Positions 47,901 to 56,154 of a stretch of DNA of 64,000 nt are shown here, piece after piece; the first letter of the stretch is position 1; each line of letters begins with the position of its first letter. The position numbers and the translations under genes were made by a program. The notes under the pieces were generated by a model. That model was not told the DNA's origin. It ran no database searches and worked only from the letters and a program-made list of their open reading frames with translations. The DNA comes from Aquabacterium sp. A7-Y (GTDB lineage: Bacteria > Pseudomonadota > Gammaproteobacteria > Burkholderiales > Burkholderiaceae_C): NCBI RefSeq assembly GCF_026153205.1, contig NZ_JAPFBW010000021.1:62001-126000 (forward strand). The letters run 5' to 3'.

Positions 47901-50552
47901 TGACCAGGTGGTCTGCCCCACCAGCCGCAGCGGCCCGCCGGAAAGCGCCTCGCCACCGACCGCCTGCGCACTCACGCCCAGCAGCTCGGCCGTCTCCCCC
48001 AGCTGGGCCAGCGAGCCGGTGTCGTGGCTGTCGGGCGACGGCCAGCCCAGCTTGAGGGCGGGCAGCGCCTGTCCGGCGGCGATCCGGGCGATGGCGTCGT
48101 AGGCACTGCGGCCATTGCGATGGCGGCGGTGCAGCCGCTCGACATAGGTGTTGAGCTGCGAGCGCAACTCGCCCAGCCGCGCGGCCTCGGCCTCCCAGTC
48201 CTCGGGGGCCGTGGCGCCCCCCAGGTTCCAGGCGCGGCGCAGCTGTTCCAGCACCTCGGCCTTGCGCGCCTTGCTCGAATGCAGCTCGAGGCAGAAGTCG
48301 CCCAGGCCGACGTCGCGCAGCCGGCGCCAGACCACGTCGAGCGCGGCCATCTTCTCGGACACGAACAGCACCCGCTTGCCTTCGGCGAGCGCCTGGGCAA
48401 TCAGGTTGGAGATGGTCTGGCTCTTGCCGGTGCCGGGCGGGCCGATCAGCACGAAGTCCTTGCCCCGGCTGGCCGCCAGCACCGCCGAAAGCTGCGAGGA
48501 ATCGGCCGGCAGCGGGCAGAAGGTCTCGCGCGGCGTCAGCTGCTCGTCCAGGCGTTTCGGATCGGGAAAGGCCACGCTGCTCGGGTAGGGCTCGCGCGGC
48601 GTCTCGATCAGGTGACGCACCACCGGGTTGAGGCGCAGCTCGCCGGTGCGCTCGGAGAGGTCCTTCCACATCAGGTACTTGGCGAAGGAGAAGGTCGAGA
48701 GCACGACGTCCTCCACCACCTCCCAGCCCTTGACGTCCTTGATCGCGGCCGACACCTGCTTCCAGATGCCGGCCACGTCCAGCCCGGTGTCGTCGCGCGG
48801 CAGCTCGCCGTCCTGGACGCCCAGCTCCAGGTGGAAGTCCTGCCGCAGCATCTCGGCCAGGGTGGGATTGAAGCGCGGTTCGTCGTCATGCAGCTTGAGG
48901 GTGAATCCCGAGCGCACGCTCTTGCGCTCCAGGATCACCGGCACCAGGATCAGGGGGGCCTTGAAGCGGCGCTCACCGCGCGTCCACGACAGGAAACCCA
49001 GCGCCAGGTAGAGCGTGTTGGAGCCGCCCTCCTGCAGCGTCGCGCGCGCGGCACGGTAGAGCTCGACCAGGCGGGCCTCCATCTCCTCCTGCGGCACGCT
49101 GACGAACACCTCCTTGCGTTCGAGCGCCTGCAGCGCCTGAACGCGGCGCAGGTCCTCGCGCTCGCGGCTTTCATACAAGGCCTTGCTGCGCGGATCTCGC
49201 CCCGCCATCAGCTCGGGCCGCGGCAGCAGCCTCAGCGACTCGCCCGAGGCCAGCACGTCCTCGATGCGGCGGGCCTCCGGCGCGTCGAGTGCCAGCGCCT
49301 TCTTGCTGTCCTTGAAGCTCAGCAGGTTGTTGCGCAGCGACAGGTCCAGCAGCTTGCGCTGCCAGCGGCCCAGCCTGTCGTCGGTGCGGCCTGCCGAACC
49401 GTCGAGCGGCGCCTCGCTGTCCTGCGGCAGCTCCGGCGCGGGCTCCAGAACCGGCTCCTGGACCGCTTCAGGTTCGCGCTCCGGCACCGCCGCTGCCGGC
49501 GCCGCGGCTTCCAGGCCGGCCAGCGGCTTGATGCGCTGCAGGCGCGCGCGGCGGATGTCGACCGCCAGCTCGAAGGCTTGCTCGCGGTCCTCCCCCAGCT
49601 GCTGCGTACCGCGCTCGCAGGCGTGACTGAAGCGGGGCAGCGGGCGCTGCGTGACCAGGGTGGTCTCGAACAGCACCAGCTCCTTCAGGCGCACCCGCTT
49701 GCGCAGCGCGGTGATGTCGTCGACCACCGCGTTGCGGAACTCCTCGGGCTGCAGCCACACCCCGGCCAGCGCGTGGCCCTGCATGAAGACCATCAGCGGG
49801 TTCAGGCCGGCCTGCTCCAGCGCCGCGCAGAACAACAGGGCCAGGTCCAGGCAGGTCGCCAGGCCCGACTCGGCCAGCTGCTGCGGTCCCCGGACCTTCT
49901 GGCCCTGGTGCTCGAAACTTGCCGGCGGCAGCGCATAGTCCAGGCCCATCGAGCCGACCGCGCTCCACAGTGCCGAGGCCAGCTCCCAGGCGCCCTTGGC
50001 GCCGTCCTGGTAGCCGGCGATCTCGCCGCTGCGGCCGGCCTGTCGCAGGATGCCGGCCGCGCGCTTGAGCAGCGCCTCCACCGCCGGATGATTGGGTTGC
50101 ACGAAGGCAGCCACCAGCTCGGGCAAGGTCGACAGCCCGCCCCAGTGGTTGCGGGGCAGCAGTTCGACCGGCGCTTCCAGCCGCGCCAGCGCCTCGCCCG
50201 GTTCGCCACGGCGCTGCAGTGTGAAGTGCACCACCGCACGCTCGGCCTCGACCAGGCGGCTCAGCAGCGCGCCGTCCAGCGCCAGGTCGGGCACCGGGAT
50301 GCGCTGGCGGTGGCCGGGGGCCAGGGCCTCGATGTGCCAGACGGCGGGCTTGAAGAAGGCCGGCTCCGAATGCACCGCCAGCTCCAGGTCCTTCAGGGCG
50401 GCCTTGCCATCGTTGACGACGGCCAGCTCCCGCAACGCGGGCACCGCGTTCTGGAAGTCGGCCAGGTTGAGTCGCGCGGCCAGTGTGGCCTGGATGCGCG
50501 GCGTCGCAGTCTGCGCCGACGTGGCGCGGCGGGGGCGGGCTGTGGAATCCAT
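44535..50552 (-). CDS. Giant DUF4011 / SF1 helicase / MTES_1575-type endonuclease protein (probable anti-phage)
   Basis: 2005 residues. Domain order by eye: an N-terminal beta-rich part with a transglutaminase-like segment (about 225-265, CLDLALLFCAALEQAG...MQGHALAGVWL); DUF4011 (about 400-650, LDLSLRNNLLSFKDSKKAL); an SF1 helicase with Walker A GPPGTGKSQ (about 703), FVSEKMAALDVVWRRL, Walker B VFDEASQIPVWDAIGA (about 1448), MVGDPKQLPP, and later AITRARHELRVFSS; and a nuclease domain (about 1755-1840, RVDLAVVDP...GIECDG...RDRDKLR...LGWELLRLWSTDWW) typical of REase_MTES_1575. A Thr/Lys/Ala/Pro tail of about 150 residues ends it. Single-gene proteins of this type are reported as phage defence. 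ATG 50552 has GGAGAGGA upstream. Confidence 0.88.
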   Translation of the reverse strand: MDSTARPRRATSAQTATPRIQATLAARLNLADFQNAVPALRELAVVNDGKAALKDLELAVHSEPAFFKPAVWHIEALAPGHRQRIPVPDLALDGALLSRLVEAERAVVHFTLQRRGEPGEALARLEAPVELLPRNHWGGLSTLPELVAAFVQPNHPAVEALLKRAAGILRQAGRSGEIAGYQDGAKGAWELASALWSAVGSMGLDYALPPASFEHQGQKVRGPQQLAESGLATCLDLALLFCAALEQAGLNPLMVFMQGHALAGVWLQPEEFRNAVVDDITALRKRVRLKELVLFETTLVTQRPLPRFSHACERGTQQLGEDREQAFELAVDIRRARLQRIKPLAGLEAAAPAAAVPEREPEAVQEPVLEPAPELPQDSEAPLDGSAGRTDDRLGRWQRKLLDLSLRNNLLSFKDSKKALALDAPEARRIEDVLASGESLRLLPRPELMAGRDPRSKALYESREREDLRRVQALQALERKEVFVSVPQEEMEARLVELYRAARATLQEGGSNTLYLALGFLSWTRGERRFKAPLILVPVILERKSVRSGFTLKLHDDEPRFNPTLAEMLRQDFHLELGVQDGELPRDDTGLDVAGIWKQVSAAIKDVKGWEVVEDVVLSTFSFAKYLMWKDLSERTGELRLNPVVRHLIETPREPYPSSVAFPDPKRLDEQLTPRETFCPLPADSSQLSAVLAASRGKDFVLIGPPGTGKSQTISNLIAQALAEGKRVLFVSEKMAALDVVWRRLRDVGLGDFCLELHSSKARKAEVLEQLRRAWNLGGATAPEDWEAEAARLGELRSQLNTYVERLHRRHRNGRSAYDAIARIAAGQALPALKLGWPSPDSHDTGSLAQLGETAELLGVSAQAVGGEALSGGPLRLVGQTTWSPSWQTALLEAAGTLERAAGAAVTAGGAWLAQLGLPALPLVGRTREGLSELARALPAAAGRDWRFVLRPDARNLAERLERGIELLSRHQAVCAELAPSWSIDTQRDLAHGLELLERYRTLEAELSLPYGEAADRLDVAQLERDWQEASGAVWPLGWWRRRALEQQLLEAAPGQQREPDVGGDIGRLVQMRALQGELQGLLRLSERSGGVWTGLQTDVEAARAALAFQAVWTAAVEGRDWEEAGLQLVAAGACGTALAEDLERLRTLRGLDQHLRGLDALGSAVPNLWDGLRTDLREAIDAVHFQAAIAGAVARLASTTQALAAVQAALARLLGEGNALLEASGPLVPVARAWLSADAAFQQALLGGAAAAATPEDARAAMAAGTPEDVAAECRALLQSAGRLRAWCAWRAACERAAALGLAPLALAIEQGSVAPGTAREVFETDYSRWWLNAVVDADEVLRGFVPEVHEKRIRDFQALDDRFTTLTRDWVRARLCANLPTPDSVSRSSDWGLLRYEMQKKARHLPLRELLGRAGEAIMTLTPCLLMSPLSIAQYLSAGSARFDIVVFDEASQIPVWDAIGAIARARQVVMVGDPKQLPPTSFFDRAEPDEDDIEVDGDLESILDECIGANLPTLDLSWHYRSRHESLIAFSNHRYYRGELVTFPSPVTEDRAVSFHHVSDGLYDKGGSRTNQQEAQALVRDLVARLRSPGFLQSGKTVGVVTFNTEQQSLIEDLLDEARRQDPALEPFFAEDRLEPVFVKNLESVQGDERDIMYFSLTYGPGAGGAVSMNFGPMNRQGGERRLNVAITRARHELRVFSSLRPEQMDLSRTASLGVRDLKHFMEFAEQGARTLIAPLAETQGQAEGRFEAAVAEALQGRGWQVQPQVGVSAFRVDLAVVDPDVPGSFLAGIECDGLTYLRSATARDRDKLRAQVLRGLGWELLRLWSTDWWMDPEGALQTLDGRLRALLRARRAARAAEPEAAAEVVAMEVLPEGETFEVEATETQGAEEQPTKARSTKARATKAATTKAATTEEPATEKPAARKRATKAPATKTRTTKAKASAEQPAEEQPAEDAVAEATEVPATEGPAHPGPANPGPENEALATEGPATEGPAADVVATPS

Positions 50553-50782
50553 GTCCTCTCCGGATGGCTTGTTTTCTGTCAAAGGTCCAGGCGGGACCCA
50601 GCGGCCGCGGCCGGGCATCAATGCTCGTGCGGCAGCAAGCACGGCACGGTACACGGGCGGGTCGGCGGGTGAGTAACAGCCGAACAGGACTTCCTCGATC
50701 GCCGGTTGTCGAGCCGGCTGCCGGTAGCCGCAGGGCGCGGGTAGCATGCCGGCACCCGACCACACCGCAACAGGAGTTCGAT

Positions 50783-51088
50783 ATGTCTTATCCGCGTTGG
50801 CTCGTCGCCTTGCTGCTGGCCGTCGCCGGCCCTGCCGCCCTGGGCCAGACCGCCGCACCGGACGCCGCCGCGTCCGCTCCCACCGCGCAGCAGAACAAGA
50901 TGGCGGAATGCAACCAGGCCGCGGCCGACCGCAAGGGCGACGAGCGCAAGGCCTTCATGAAGGACTGCCTGACCAACAAGCAGAAGGCGCAGCAGAACAA
51001 GATGAAAAGCTGCAACGCCGACGCCAAGGACCTGAAGGGCGCCGAGCGCAAGGCCTTCATGAGCGAGTGCCTCAAAAAGAAGGCATGA
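50783..51088 (+). CDS. PsiF repeat-containing periplasmic protein
   Basis: 101 residues. A signal peptide (LLLAVAGPAALGQ) is followed by two PsiF repeats: QQNKMAECNQAAADRKGDERKAFMKDCL and a second copy QQNKMKSCNADAKDLKGAERKAFMSECL. Each has a pair of cysteines likely joined as disulfides. psiF of E. coli is a phosphate-starvation gene of unknown function. CAGGAG precedes ATG. Confidence 0.92.
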   Translation: MSYPRWLVALLLAVAGPAALGQTAAPDAAASAPTAQQNKMAECNQAAADRKGDERKAFMKDCLTNKQKAQQNKMKSCNADAKDLKGAERKAFMSECLKKKA

Positions 51089-51199
51089 GAGAAGGCATGA
51101 GGCCAGGCGGCGCCGGGGGCTCTGATGCCGGGGGGCCTTCGGCCGCCCGCGTTCTGCGGTAAGGTGGCCTGCAATGCCGGCAGCCAGCGAGAGGACACC

Positions 51200-51529
51200 A
51201 TGGTCATGAACACCGTCTACGCCACCAGCGAACCGACCCGCGCGGAAGTGGACGCGCTCCAGGGTGCCACGCTGATCGAGTTCGGCGCCCCCTGGTGCGG
51301 CTACTGCGCCGGGGCACAGCCTCTGATCGCGGCGGCCTTCGAGGGGCACGACAGCGTGCGCCACCTCAAGATCGAGGACGGCAAGGGGCGGCCGCTCGGT
51401 CGCTCCTTCGGCGTGAAGCTCTGGCCCACGCTGGTCTTGCTGCGCGGGGGCCATGAAGTGGCCCGTCTGGTACGCCCGGCCGATGTCCAGTCGATCCGCC
51501 AGGCGCTCGACCAGCTCCAGGCCGGCTGA
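51200..51529 (+). CDS. Thioredoxin family protein
   Basis: 109 residues, a single thioredoxin fold with the active site WCGYC (C33/C36) in EFGAPWCGYCAGAQPLI. The cis-Pro loop is KLWPTLVLLRGG. It lacks a signal peptide, so it is cytoplasmic. The dipeptide GY between the cysteines differs from the GP of thioredoxin 1, which shifts redox potential in related proteins. The start is ATG 51200, with GAGAGGA upstream; a second ATG follows two codons later. It is 111 bp after the psiF-like gene. Confidence 0.9.
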   Translation: MVMNTVYATSEPTRAEVDALQGATLIEFGAPWCGYCAGAQPLIAAAFEGHDSVRHLKIEDGKGRPLGRSFGVKLWPTLVLLRGGHEVARLVRPADVQSIRQALDQLQAG

Positions 51530-51949
51530 CGTCACCGGGGCGCTTCGGTTTACGAAGCACCAACGTGCGAAACAGCCAAAACGCGCTTGTTAAGAATGGT
51601 TACATTAGATCCGCGCCTCGCCCCCTAACTTTTTCACGCTCTGCCACCCTCCCTCCCGATCGGGCCCGGCAAGCGGCTCAACTCCGCACGACAGAATGTC
51701 ACCGAGGTCAGGCTGGTGGCGCCACCTCCGCAAGTCGCAAGACACGCGCCTCCGCGCGGTGATGTTTTTCACCGTCGGGCAGGCCGTGCACGGGCCGTCT
51801 CAGCGTCAGCAAGGCTGTGGTCAAGCAGCGAGGCGCCCACAGCGCCGCGCGGAGCTCGGGCCGTCGCCTGCCCCTGCCGCTCGGTCCCAGCGACACGCTC
51901 CGAAAAGAAGAGCCACAGAAGTAGATCAACAAAGAAGGAGTCTTGGGTC
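51530..51949. other. 420-bp intergenic region before the PhnD-rhodanese gene
   Basis: No gene is convincing. It is richer in A+T than the average near 51570-51640 (TTGTTAAGAATGGTTACATTAG), probably holding the promoter. GGTGGCGCCACC (51715-51726) is a perfect 12-bp palindrome. AAGGAG at 51935-51940 is the ribosome site of the next gene. Confidence 0.4.
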
Positions 51950-53098
51950 ATGAAGCAACACATACGCGTGCTTGTCTGCACCGCCCTGCTGGGGCTTGCC
52001 GCCGGGGCCCGGGCCGAGGTGACTGCCCTGGTCACCGTCGAACCGACGTCCAGACAGGAGGCTTTCATGCTGTCGCGCTCGGTGATGGAGTCCAGCCTCG
52101 GTCAGCTCGTGAGCCAGCCGGTCAGCGTGACCAAAAGCGAAGAGCTCGCCGATGCGATGCGCGCCACCCGCAGTGGCGAATACGACATCTTCATCGCGCC
52201 GGCCCAGGTCGCAGCCTCGGCGCTGATGCGCGGCTACGAACTGGTCGGCGCGACCGATACGGCCGAGCAGTATGTGCTGGTCGGCCGTCAGAAACTGGAC
52301 TCGGTGTCCGCGATGCGCGGGGCCAGGCTCTACCTGCCCCAGCAGGATTCGATCTACACCTATATGGCGCGCGGCATGTTGAACGCCAGCGGTCTGTCGC
52401 TCAAGGACCTGGTGGTCCAGCACGAACGGTATCCGCAGGCAGGTCTGACGGCCTTGCTGCTCGGGTCCTCGGATGCCACGGTGGTGCGCCGCCGTGACTG
52501 GGAAGCGTGGAACAAGGACTACCCCGGCCTCGGCAAGGTGCTGGCCACGTCCGGCTCGGTGCCAGGCGGTTTTTCGGTGGTGGTGAAGAAAGACCTCCCG
52601 GCCGACACCCGCGGCAAGCTGGCGAAGTGGTTCACGTCCGCGGCCACCGCCTGCGGCTTGAAACCGGTGACCCTGAAGCCGGAGGCGACCGAGTACAAGG
52701 CCGTGGCCGAACTGGGTTTGTTCACGCCGACCAGCCTGCCGGGGGCCAAGCTCGTGACCGCCTCGGAGGTCCGGCAGCTGCTGGCCCAGGGCGCGGTGCT
52801 GGTCGACACCCGCACCGAGAAAGAATACAAGACCAAGCGTGTGCCTCAGGCGATCTTCGTGCCCTATGTGGAGAAAAGCCTGAAGGACGTCGCCTTCGAC
52901 GCCTCGCAGGACAACTTCTCCGGGGTCGACAAGCTGGACAAGACCCGGCCGACGATCTTCTCCTGCAATGGCGCGGAGTGCTGGAAGTCCTACAAGGCCA
53001 GCCGCGTCGCGACGCAGAAGGGCTTCCGGCAGGTCTACTGGTTCCGTGGCGGGCTGCCCGAGTGGGAGGTCGAGGGCATGGGCGTGGCCAGCAACTGA
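51950..53098 (+). CDS. PhnD-like periplasmic binding domain fused to a rhodanese domain
   Basis: 382 residues. A signal peptide (MKQHIRVLVCTALLGLAAGARA) leads to a phosphonate-binding-protein-like domain (about 24-255): VTALVTVEPTSRQEAFMLSRSVM, DIFIAPAQVAASALMRGYELVG and VLATSGSVPGGFSVVVKKDLP. A rhodanese domain follows (about 270-382, VLVDTRTEKEYKTKRVPQAIF) with active-site C339 in SCNGAECWKS. The second cysteine (C344) makes it a CxxxxC-type rhodanese. The fusion implies binding of a ligand and a sulfur-transfer or redox role in the periplasm. The neighbouring thioredoxin is cytoplasmic, so a direct link is not clear. Confidence 0.85.
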   Translation: MKQHIRVLVCTALLGLAAGARAEVTALVTVEPTSRQEAFMLSRSVMESSLGQLVSQPVSVTKSEELADAMRATRSGEYDIFIAPAQVAASALMRGYELVGATDTAEQYVLVGRQKLDSVSAMRGARLYLPQQDSIYTYMARGMLNASGLSLKDLVVQHERYPQAGLTALLLGSSDATVVRRRDWEAWNKDYPGLGKVLATSGSVPGGFSVVVKKDLPADTRGKLAKWFTSAATACGLKPVTLKPEATEYKAVAELGLFTPTSLPGAKLVTASEVRQLLAQGAVLVDTRTEKEYKTKRVPQAIFVPYVEKSLKDVAFDASQDNFSGVDKLDKTRPTIFSCNGAECWKSYKASRVATQKGFRQVYWFRGGLPEWEVEGMGVASN

Positions 53099-53145
53099 TC
53101 GACAAGAAGCCCGGAGCCGCCTCACCAGCGGCCCCGGGACCACCC

Positions 53146-54384
53146 TCACTCCTCCCGACCGCCGCGGCGACGTCGCGCCACGCCCATCAACACCAGTCCG
53201 CCGGCGGCCATCAGCGCCCACTGCCCGGGTTCGGGCACTGCGCCGGCAATGCGGTAGATCTCGCCGTTGAGTCCCATCGCGTAGAGGGCGCCGACGCCGT
53301 CTTCGCCGAAGGACGCCAGCTGGAAGCCCTCGAAGGGTGTGCCGAGCTCGGCGGTGCGATCGACGAAGTCGACAAAACTGTCGCCCTGGCGGCGCAGCGA
53401 GAAGATCTTGCCCGAGACGAAGTCACCGAAAAAATAGGTGCCGTCCAGGCCCGGCTCCAACCCGCCGCGATAGACATAACCGCCGATCACCGACCGGCCC
53501 AGTTCACCCTGCAGATAGTCGAACAGCGGATCGACGGCCGTCGGCGGTGCCGGATCCGCGACGCCCGGGTTGTCGTCGGAGCCCTCGCGTGAACGCCAGC
53601 CGTAGTTGCGTCCGCCCGGGCTGTCGGCCGCCTCGAAGTTGATCTCCTCGCGCAGGTCCTGGCCGACGTCGCCAATCCACAAGTCGCCGGTCTGCCGGTC
53701 GAAACTCGCGCGGAAGGGATTGCGCAGGCCCCAGGCCCAGATCTCATCGTTGCCGGGCGTGGCACCCGCATACGGGTTGCTCGCCGGCGAGGTGTAGCCG
53801 CCGTCCGCGCCGGGCGTGATGCGCAGGATCTTGCCGAGGTTGTCGTTGAGGTTCTGGGCCCGGTTGTCGGGGTCGTTGCTGCCGCCGCCGTCGCCGGTGG
53901 CGATGTAGAGCTGGCCCGGATCGGTGGAGCGGAAGCCGATCCAGCCGGCCTTGTGGTTGCTGAACGCCGGCGGCTGGGCCAGCGTGATGATGGTCCGCTC
54001 GGAACCCGCGTCGGCGCTCGATGCCGCGGCCGAGGGCGCGGTATAGGACGCGACCACGGTGTTCTTGGTGGTCTTGTCGATGTAGTTCACGTAGAAGCGC
54101 CCATTGCCGGCGAAGCCCGGGTCGAAGGCCAGCCCCAGCAAGCCGCGCTCGCCCACGCTGTCGACCTTGGCGCTGATGTCGAGGTAGGTCGAGACGCTGC
54201 CGTTGTTCAGCAGCTTGATGCGGCCTTCGCGCTCGACGACAAACAGGCGTGAGTCACCCTCGGGTGCCGCCAGGAACACCGGCTGGCTCAGGCCTGAGGC
54301 CACCAGCTCGGGAGCTAGCGCGAGCGCAGGGCCCGCACCGGCGAGCGCGCAGGCCGCCACGCCGCAGAACAGAAGTCGCTTCAT
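53146..54384 (-). CDS. PQQ-dependent sugar dehydrogenase-like protein with PEP-CTERM tail
   Basis: 412 residues. A signal peptide precedes a six-bladed propeller of the glucose/sorbosone dehydrogenase (GSDH) type: LVASGLSQPVFLAAPEGDSRLFVVEREGRI, GERGLLGLAFDPGF, YIATGDGGGSNDPDNRAQ, DEIWAWGLRNPFRASFD, WIGDVGQ and NYGWRSREGS. These residues include the catalytic His-equivalent and PQQ-contacting motifs of soluble GDH, although NHKAGWIGF carries the usual His. The C-terminal PEP-CTERM tail (VPEPGQWALMAAGGLVLMGV then RRRRGG) marks it for exosortase. ATG 54384 follows AGGGGA. Confidence 0.9.
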   Translation of the reverse strand: MKRLLFCGVAACALAGAGPALALAPELVASGLSQPVFLAAPEGDSRLFVVEREGRIKLLNNGSVSTYLDISAKVDSVGERGLLGLAFDPGFAGNGRFYVNYIDKTTKNTVVASYTAPSAAASSADAGSERTIITLAQPPAFSNHKAGWIGFRSTDPGQLYIATGDGGGSNDPDNRAQNLNDNLGKILRITPGADGGYTSPASNPYAGATPGNDEIWAWGLRNPFRASFDRQTGDLWIGDVGQDLREEINFEAADSPGGRNYGWRSREGSDDNPGVADPAPPTAVDPLFDYLQGELGRSVIGGYVYRGGLEPGLDGTYFFGDFVSGKIFSLRRQGDSFVDFVDRTAELGTPFEGFQLASFGEDGVGALYAMGLNGEIYRIAGAVPEPGQWALMAAGGLVLMGVARRRRGGREE

Positions 54385-54728
54385 TTGTCATCCCCTGAAG
54401 TGTCTAGAACAAACACCGTGCACCTCGGTGCACGTCGAAGGTCTTTATGAGCGGAACTGCGGCGGGCGGGGTCAAGGTGCAGGGGCGGGGCCCATGCGCC
54501 GGCTGTAAGAGGAGAACCCACACCCGAGGTGGCGGGATCATTGCGCCCCCTTCCCACGTGGTCAACCGCGCGGCCCAAGCCCCGCCTGCCAGGGCGGATT
54601 AAGGCCGACAGCCTGTCGAAGATGGAGGCTCTGCGTCATTTTCGGGACGTCTCGAAGCCGGGATCACGGCCGTGGCAAGGGGACGCGATACCGGCCCGGT
54701 ATGGCGACGGCAAGAAGGACTGCCAGGC
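54385..54728. other. 344-bp intergenic region between the sugar dehydrogenase and VanW genes
   Basis: No gene. It contains one short palindrome, CGTGCAC-CTCG-GTGCACG (54418-54435), 34 bp before the dehydrogenase start, which could be an operator. The rest shows no clear signal. Confidence 0.4.
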
Positions 54729-55481
54729 TCAACGGATCTGCAGTCCCTGCCTCTGCCGGTATTCGGTCACGTGATGGGCCAGCCCCCCGATCATCGTGAA
54801 GACGCGCACTCGGTCGGCCCCCAGCCGCTGACGCACGAAGACCGGCGCCTCGTTGGCGATCGGCCGCTCGCAACGCAGTCGGCCGACCAGGCCACCTTCG
54901 TGCAGCGCGACCTCGATCGAGACCGCCACGCGGTGCGGATTTTTCAGGCGCAGGTCCTTGTAGCCCCACACCACGGTCGCATCGGCCCCCAGCGGTGTGA
55001 AGCGGTCTTCCTCGCGGTAGATGTCGATGCTGTGGGCGTGGCGCTCGACGATCTCCAGCCCCGCCATCAGGGCCAGGTGGTACAGCAGGCTGCTGAGCTG
55101 GCAGAGGCCGCCGCCTACGTGGCGCCGCAGTTCCCCGTCCACCAGGTTGCGCCCCTCGGCATACCCCCGGGCGGCACTGGGCCGGCCGAGCGCCGCCCAG
55201 AACGACCAGGTCTGGCCCGGCTCGATCAAGGCCTGCCCGATCGCTTGTGCGCCGCGCTGCAGGTTGAGCCGCTTGTTCTCGGAGAGTGGCCCCGGCCGCA
55301 CCGGCTGCTGCAACACCGCCTGCACCGGCCAGTGCCCGCCGCCCTGCCGGACCGCCAGCACCAGCCCGGCGCGCCGGTCCTGCCAACGGCGCCGCGCCTC
55401 GGCGAGGTGCTGCCGGGCTTCCAGCGGCACCCACCGGCGCGCCAGGGCGCGCAGTGCGGCCCCGTTTTGCCCCAAGCGCAT
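54729..55481 (-). CDS. VanW family protein
   Basis: 250 residues. VanW-domain proteins were first seen in a vancomycin-resistance cluster, but their biochemical role is unknown. Family features are PLSENKRLNLQRGAQAIGQALIEPGQTWSFWAALGRPS, then GGGLCQLSSLLYHLALMAGLEIVERHAHS, and the C-terminal VWGYKDLRLKNPH. There is no signal peptide or membrane helix, unlike many actinobacterial relatives. ATG 55481 lies 1 bp past the methyltransferase stop (TGAGATG), so they are translationally coupled. Confidence 0.93.
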   Translation of the reverse strand: MRLGQNGAALRALARRWVPLEARQHLAEARRRWQDRRAGLVLAVRQGGGHWPVQAVLQQPVRPGPLSENKRLNLQRGAQAIGQALIEPGQTWSFWAALGRPSAARGYAEGRNLVDGELRRHVGGGLCQLSSLLYHLALMAGLEIVERHAHSIDIYREEDRFTPLGADATVVWGYKDLRLKNPHRVAVSIEVALHEGGLVGRLRCERPIANEAPVFVRQRLGADRVRVFTMIGGLAHHVTEYRQRQGLQIR

Positions 55482-55482
55482 C

Positions 55483-56154
55483 TCAGCAACGCTCCAACGC
55501 GCAGGCGTAGTAGGACGACCAGCGCGCCAGCGGCGTGCGACCGATCAGCGCGTCGATCCCCGTGAGCGCTGGCCGCCACTCGAGCGGCACGCGATGCACT
55601 GGGAAAAACATCAGGCCGCGCCACGACACCAGCCGCCAGGCCGGACCGGCCCAGTCCTGCAACTCGGCCAGCGTGGCACTGGTGTCGCCATGCCAGCCGC
55701 TCGGCGGCCGGCGGCCAAGCCGCCGGCGCGGCGCCGAAGGGATGTCGAGCACCAGCCGCCCGCCCGGGCGCAACAGGCGCGCCGCTTCGTCGAACACACC
55801 GCGGATGGCCCCGATGTCGAGGTGCATCAGCACGTGAAAACACAGGGCGGCGTCGTAGGCGCGCGACTGCAGCCCGGTGGCCCGCAGGTCGGCGTGCACC
55901 AGGCGGCGACCCGGGTGTTTGGCCGCCGCCTGCGTCAGCATCGCCGCGGAAGCGTCGACACCCGTGGTCGCATGGTCGAGCAGCCGCCCCGTGCCGCAAC
56001 CGAGGTCCAGCACCCGCCCCGCGCGGTAGGGCCGCAGCCAGTCGCGCAGACACTCGCGCTCGAGCCGGTCGATATAGCGGCCGTAGGTGTGGCCGAAGCG
56101 CTCGACATCGTAAGTGGGCGCGAGCGCTTCGTAATAGTCCTGGATCGATGCCAC
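55483..56154 (-). CDS. Class I SAM-dependent methyltransferase
   Basis: 223 residues. The Rossmann SAM site is VLDLGCGTGRLLDHA (motif I), with GVDASAAMLTQAAAKHP (motif II Asp), AALCFHVLMHL, and RLLRPGGRLVLDIPSA (motif III). Preceding DYYEALAPTYDVERFG resembles UbiE/COQ5- and BioC-like small-molecule methyltransferases. GTG 56154 is chosen because GGAGA precedes it; the longer ORF upstream is unlike the family. It forms a two-gene operon with vanW-like. The substrate is unknown. Confidence 0.87.
   Translation of the reverse strand: MASIQDYYEALAPTYDVERFGHTYGRYIDRLERECLRDWLRPYRAGRVLDLGCGTGRLLDHATTGVDASAAMLTQAAAKHPGRRLVHADLRATGLQSRAYDAALCFHVLMHLDIGAIRGVFDEAARLLRPGGRLVLDIPSAPRRRLGRRPPSGWHGDTSATLAELQDWAGPAWRLVSWRGLMFFPVHRVPLEWRPALTGIDALIGRTPLARWSSYYACALERC

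Noticed and set aside
44634-47903. A 1089-codon open frame on the plus strand through the helicase gene
   Set aside because: It is antisense to the helicase and nuclease motifs, with biased composition and no recognisable family.
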